From assembly GCA_023388535.1 (NCBI GenBank), contig JAEWFZ010000006.1, positions 1 through 6,224 of the forward strand: a stretch of 6,224 nt of DNA. The letters run 5' to 3'. Of this stretch, positions 5,845 through 6,224 are shown piece after piece. Each line of letters starts with the position of its first letter. The stretch's first letter is position 1. Position numbers and translations under genes: made by a program. This DNA is from Bacillota bacterium (GTDB lineage Bacteria; Bacillota_I; Bacilli_A; Erysipelotrichales; Erysipelotrichaceae). The notes beneath the pieces were generated by a model. It was not told the DNA's origin and made no database searches. It saw only the letters and a list, made by a program, of their open reading frames with translations.

Positions 5845-6007
5845 ATTATTAAAGGCAATGCTGCTTCCAGTGGAATTGCGATTGTTAAGGTTTGTGTTTT
5901 AGAAATCGTTGACTTCAAAGGACATGAAAGCCTTGGCCGAAAAAGCTTTAGAAATGAGCATTGCACTAGAAGTCATCAATTTAGTTAAAGCTAATGTCGA
6001 ACACTAA
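5845..6007 (+). pseudogene. ptsI: PTS Enzyme I (ptsI) scar: N-terminus joined to C-terminal tail
   Basis: From 5848 the frame reads IKGNAASSGIAIVKVCVLE, which matches the first residues of PTS Enzyme I, typically MxKGIAASxGIAIAKAY. A ribosome-like AGGAAG (5834-5839) lies 5 nt before ATT at 5845-5847, exactly where the start should be, suggesting an ATG-to-ATT change. After about 23 residues the frame shifts, and from about 5921 a second frame reads DMKALAEKALEMSIALEVI to LVKANVEH, ending in TAA at 6005-6007. This resembles the C-terminal tail of Firmicutes Enzyme I. About 520 of some 570 residues are absent, including the phospho-histidine and PEP-binding domains. A terminator follows. No ptsH remnant is seen upstream, although ptsH commonly precedes ptsI. 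A functional ptsI is presumably elsewhere if this cell uses PTS sugars. Confidence 0.68.
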
Positions 6008-6037
6008 ATTGATGTTTTATTAGTTTTAAAGATAAAA

Positions 6038-6075
6038 ATACCGCTAATTGCTGAAGGCATAAGCGATATTTTTTT
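6038..6075 (+). terminator. Probable terminator after the ptsI scar
   Basis: CGCT (6042-6045) pairs with AGCG (6062-6065), with ATA/TAT pairs outside and TGC/GCA inside around a TGAAG loop. Seven T follow (6069-6075). The stem is interrupted, so strength is uncertain, but the position 30 nt after the ptsI tail stop fits the old gene end. Confidence 0.6.
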
Positions 6076-6098
6076 AATATTTAGATGGCTGTTTTTCA

Positions 6099-6126
6099 GA
6101 TAAAGTCCATATAATTGTGTAAAAGT
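6099..6126 (+). repeat. IS256-type left terminal inverted repeat
   Basis: The repeat begins GATAAAGTCC and continues to GTGTAAAAGT. It sets the boundary between decayed chromosomal sequence and the insertion element at 6098/6099. The matching right repeat is outside the window. Confidence 0.78.
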
Positions 6127-6143
6127 AAAAGGGCCATAGGCTC

Positions 6144-6152
6144 TGTTATGAT
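6144..6152 (+). promoter_or_regulatory. Possible extended -10 promoter of the transposase
   Basis: TGTTATGAT is an extended -10 (TGn followed by TATGAT, 6147-6152) 37 nt before the transposase ATG. No -35 is found at normal spacing, consistent with an extended -10 promoter or a deliberately weak one. Confidence 0.35.
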
Positions 6153-6188
6153 GTTAGTGAACAAACAACAATCATAAAGGAGAACGCT

Positions 6189-6224
6189 ATGGCACAAATC
6201 AATTTTACTTTAGATTTTGAAGAT
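6189..6224 (+). CDS. IS256-family transposase, N-terminal 12 codons only
   Basis: The visible residues are MAQINFTLDFED, which match the usual start of IS256-type transposases (M-x-Q-x-x-F-T-L). AAGGAG (6177-6182) lies 6 nt before the ATG. Full-length members are about 390-400 residues with a DDE catalytic core that would lie outside this window, so activity cannot be judged. The preceding inverted repeat supports the call. Confidence 0.8.
   Translation, partial: MAQINFTLDFED

Larger units (their letters stand above)
6099..6224 (+). mobile_element. Left end of an IS256-family insertion sequence (continues past the window)
   Basis: GATAAAGTCCATATAATTGT at 6099-6118, continuing GTAAAAGT, matches my recollection of the terminal inverted repeat of IS256 almost base for base. 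A transposase start typical of the family follows at 6189. The element runs rightward past the window, so its right end and completeness are unknown. The 8 bases before it, GTTTTTCA (6091-6098), are a candidate target duplication, but the other copy is not visible. Confidence 0.82.

Noticed and set aside
1..6224. CRISPR array, tRNA, rRNA or riboswitch
   Set aside because: No regularly spaced repeats, no cloverleaf sequence and no conserved riboswitch core was seen on either strand.

Overview
The window looks like a low-GC Gram-positive chromosome, probably of the order Lactobacillales. It is AT-rich, has strong AGGAGG-type ribosome sites and typical TTGACA/TATAAT promoters, and encodes a Firmicutes-type LctP permease, RpiB, a TM1586-like nitroreductase, a CPBP-family membrane protein and a mannose-family PTS EIIB. 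No rRNA, tRNA or CRISPR is seen. The genus cannot be fixed from this sequence.

Left part (1-2150). The first two codons of a leftward gene sit at the edge, with their ribosome site in the loop of a short hairpin. A promoter at 163-190 drives a lactate permease (267-1892). A 53-codon two-helix membrane protein follows 9 nt later (1902-2063), and the pair ends at a hairpin terminator (2087-2150). This is best read as a two-gene lactate transport operon.

Middle part (2151-4508). A probably bidirectional terminator (2224-2272) separates the lactate operon from a leftward rpiB (2330-2770). Diverging from rpiB are a nitroreductase-like flavoprotein (2872-3534) and a CPBP-type membrane protein (3582-4508). 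The CPBP protein keeps the EExxxR motif but appears to have lost the histidine motifs.

Right part (4509-6224). This is a decayed region. On the minus strand is a gene remnant readable only in three successive frames (4576-5020). Diverging from it is an intact but orphan mannose-family PTS EIIB (5075-5557) with its own promoter and terminator. Next come two gene scars. One is the N-terminus of a thiol peroxidase followed by a terminator. The other is the N-terminus of PTS Enzyme I joined to the C-terminal tail of the same protein, also followed by a terminator. In both scars the gene body is missing while the ends or terminators remain. The window closes on the left end of an IS256-family insertion sequence: inverted repeat from 6099, transposase start at 6189.

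The most unusual observations are the end-joined ptsI scar, the parallel tpx scar, the orphan EIIB between them and the decayed divergent gene, the small protein coupled to the lactate permease, and the CPBP protein without its histidines. No clearly new multi-gene system is visible.
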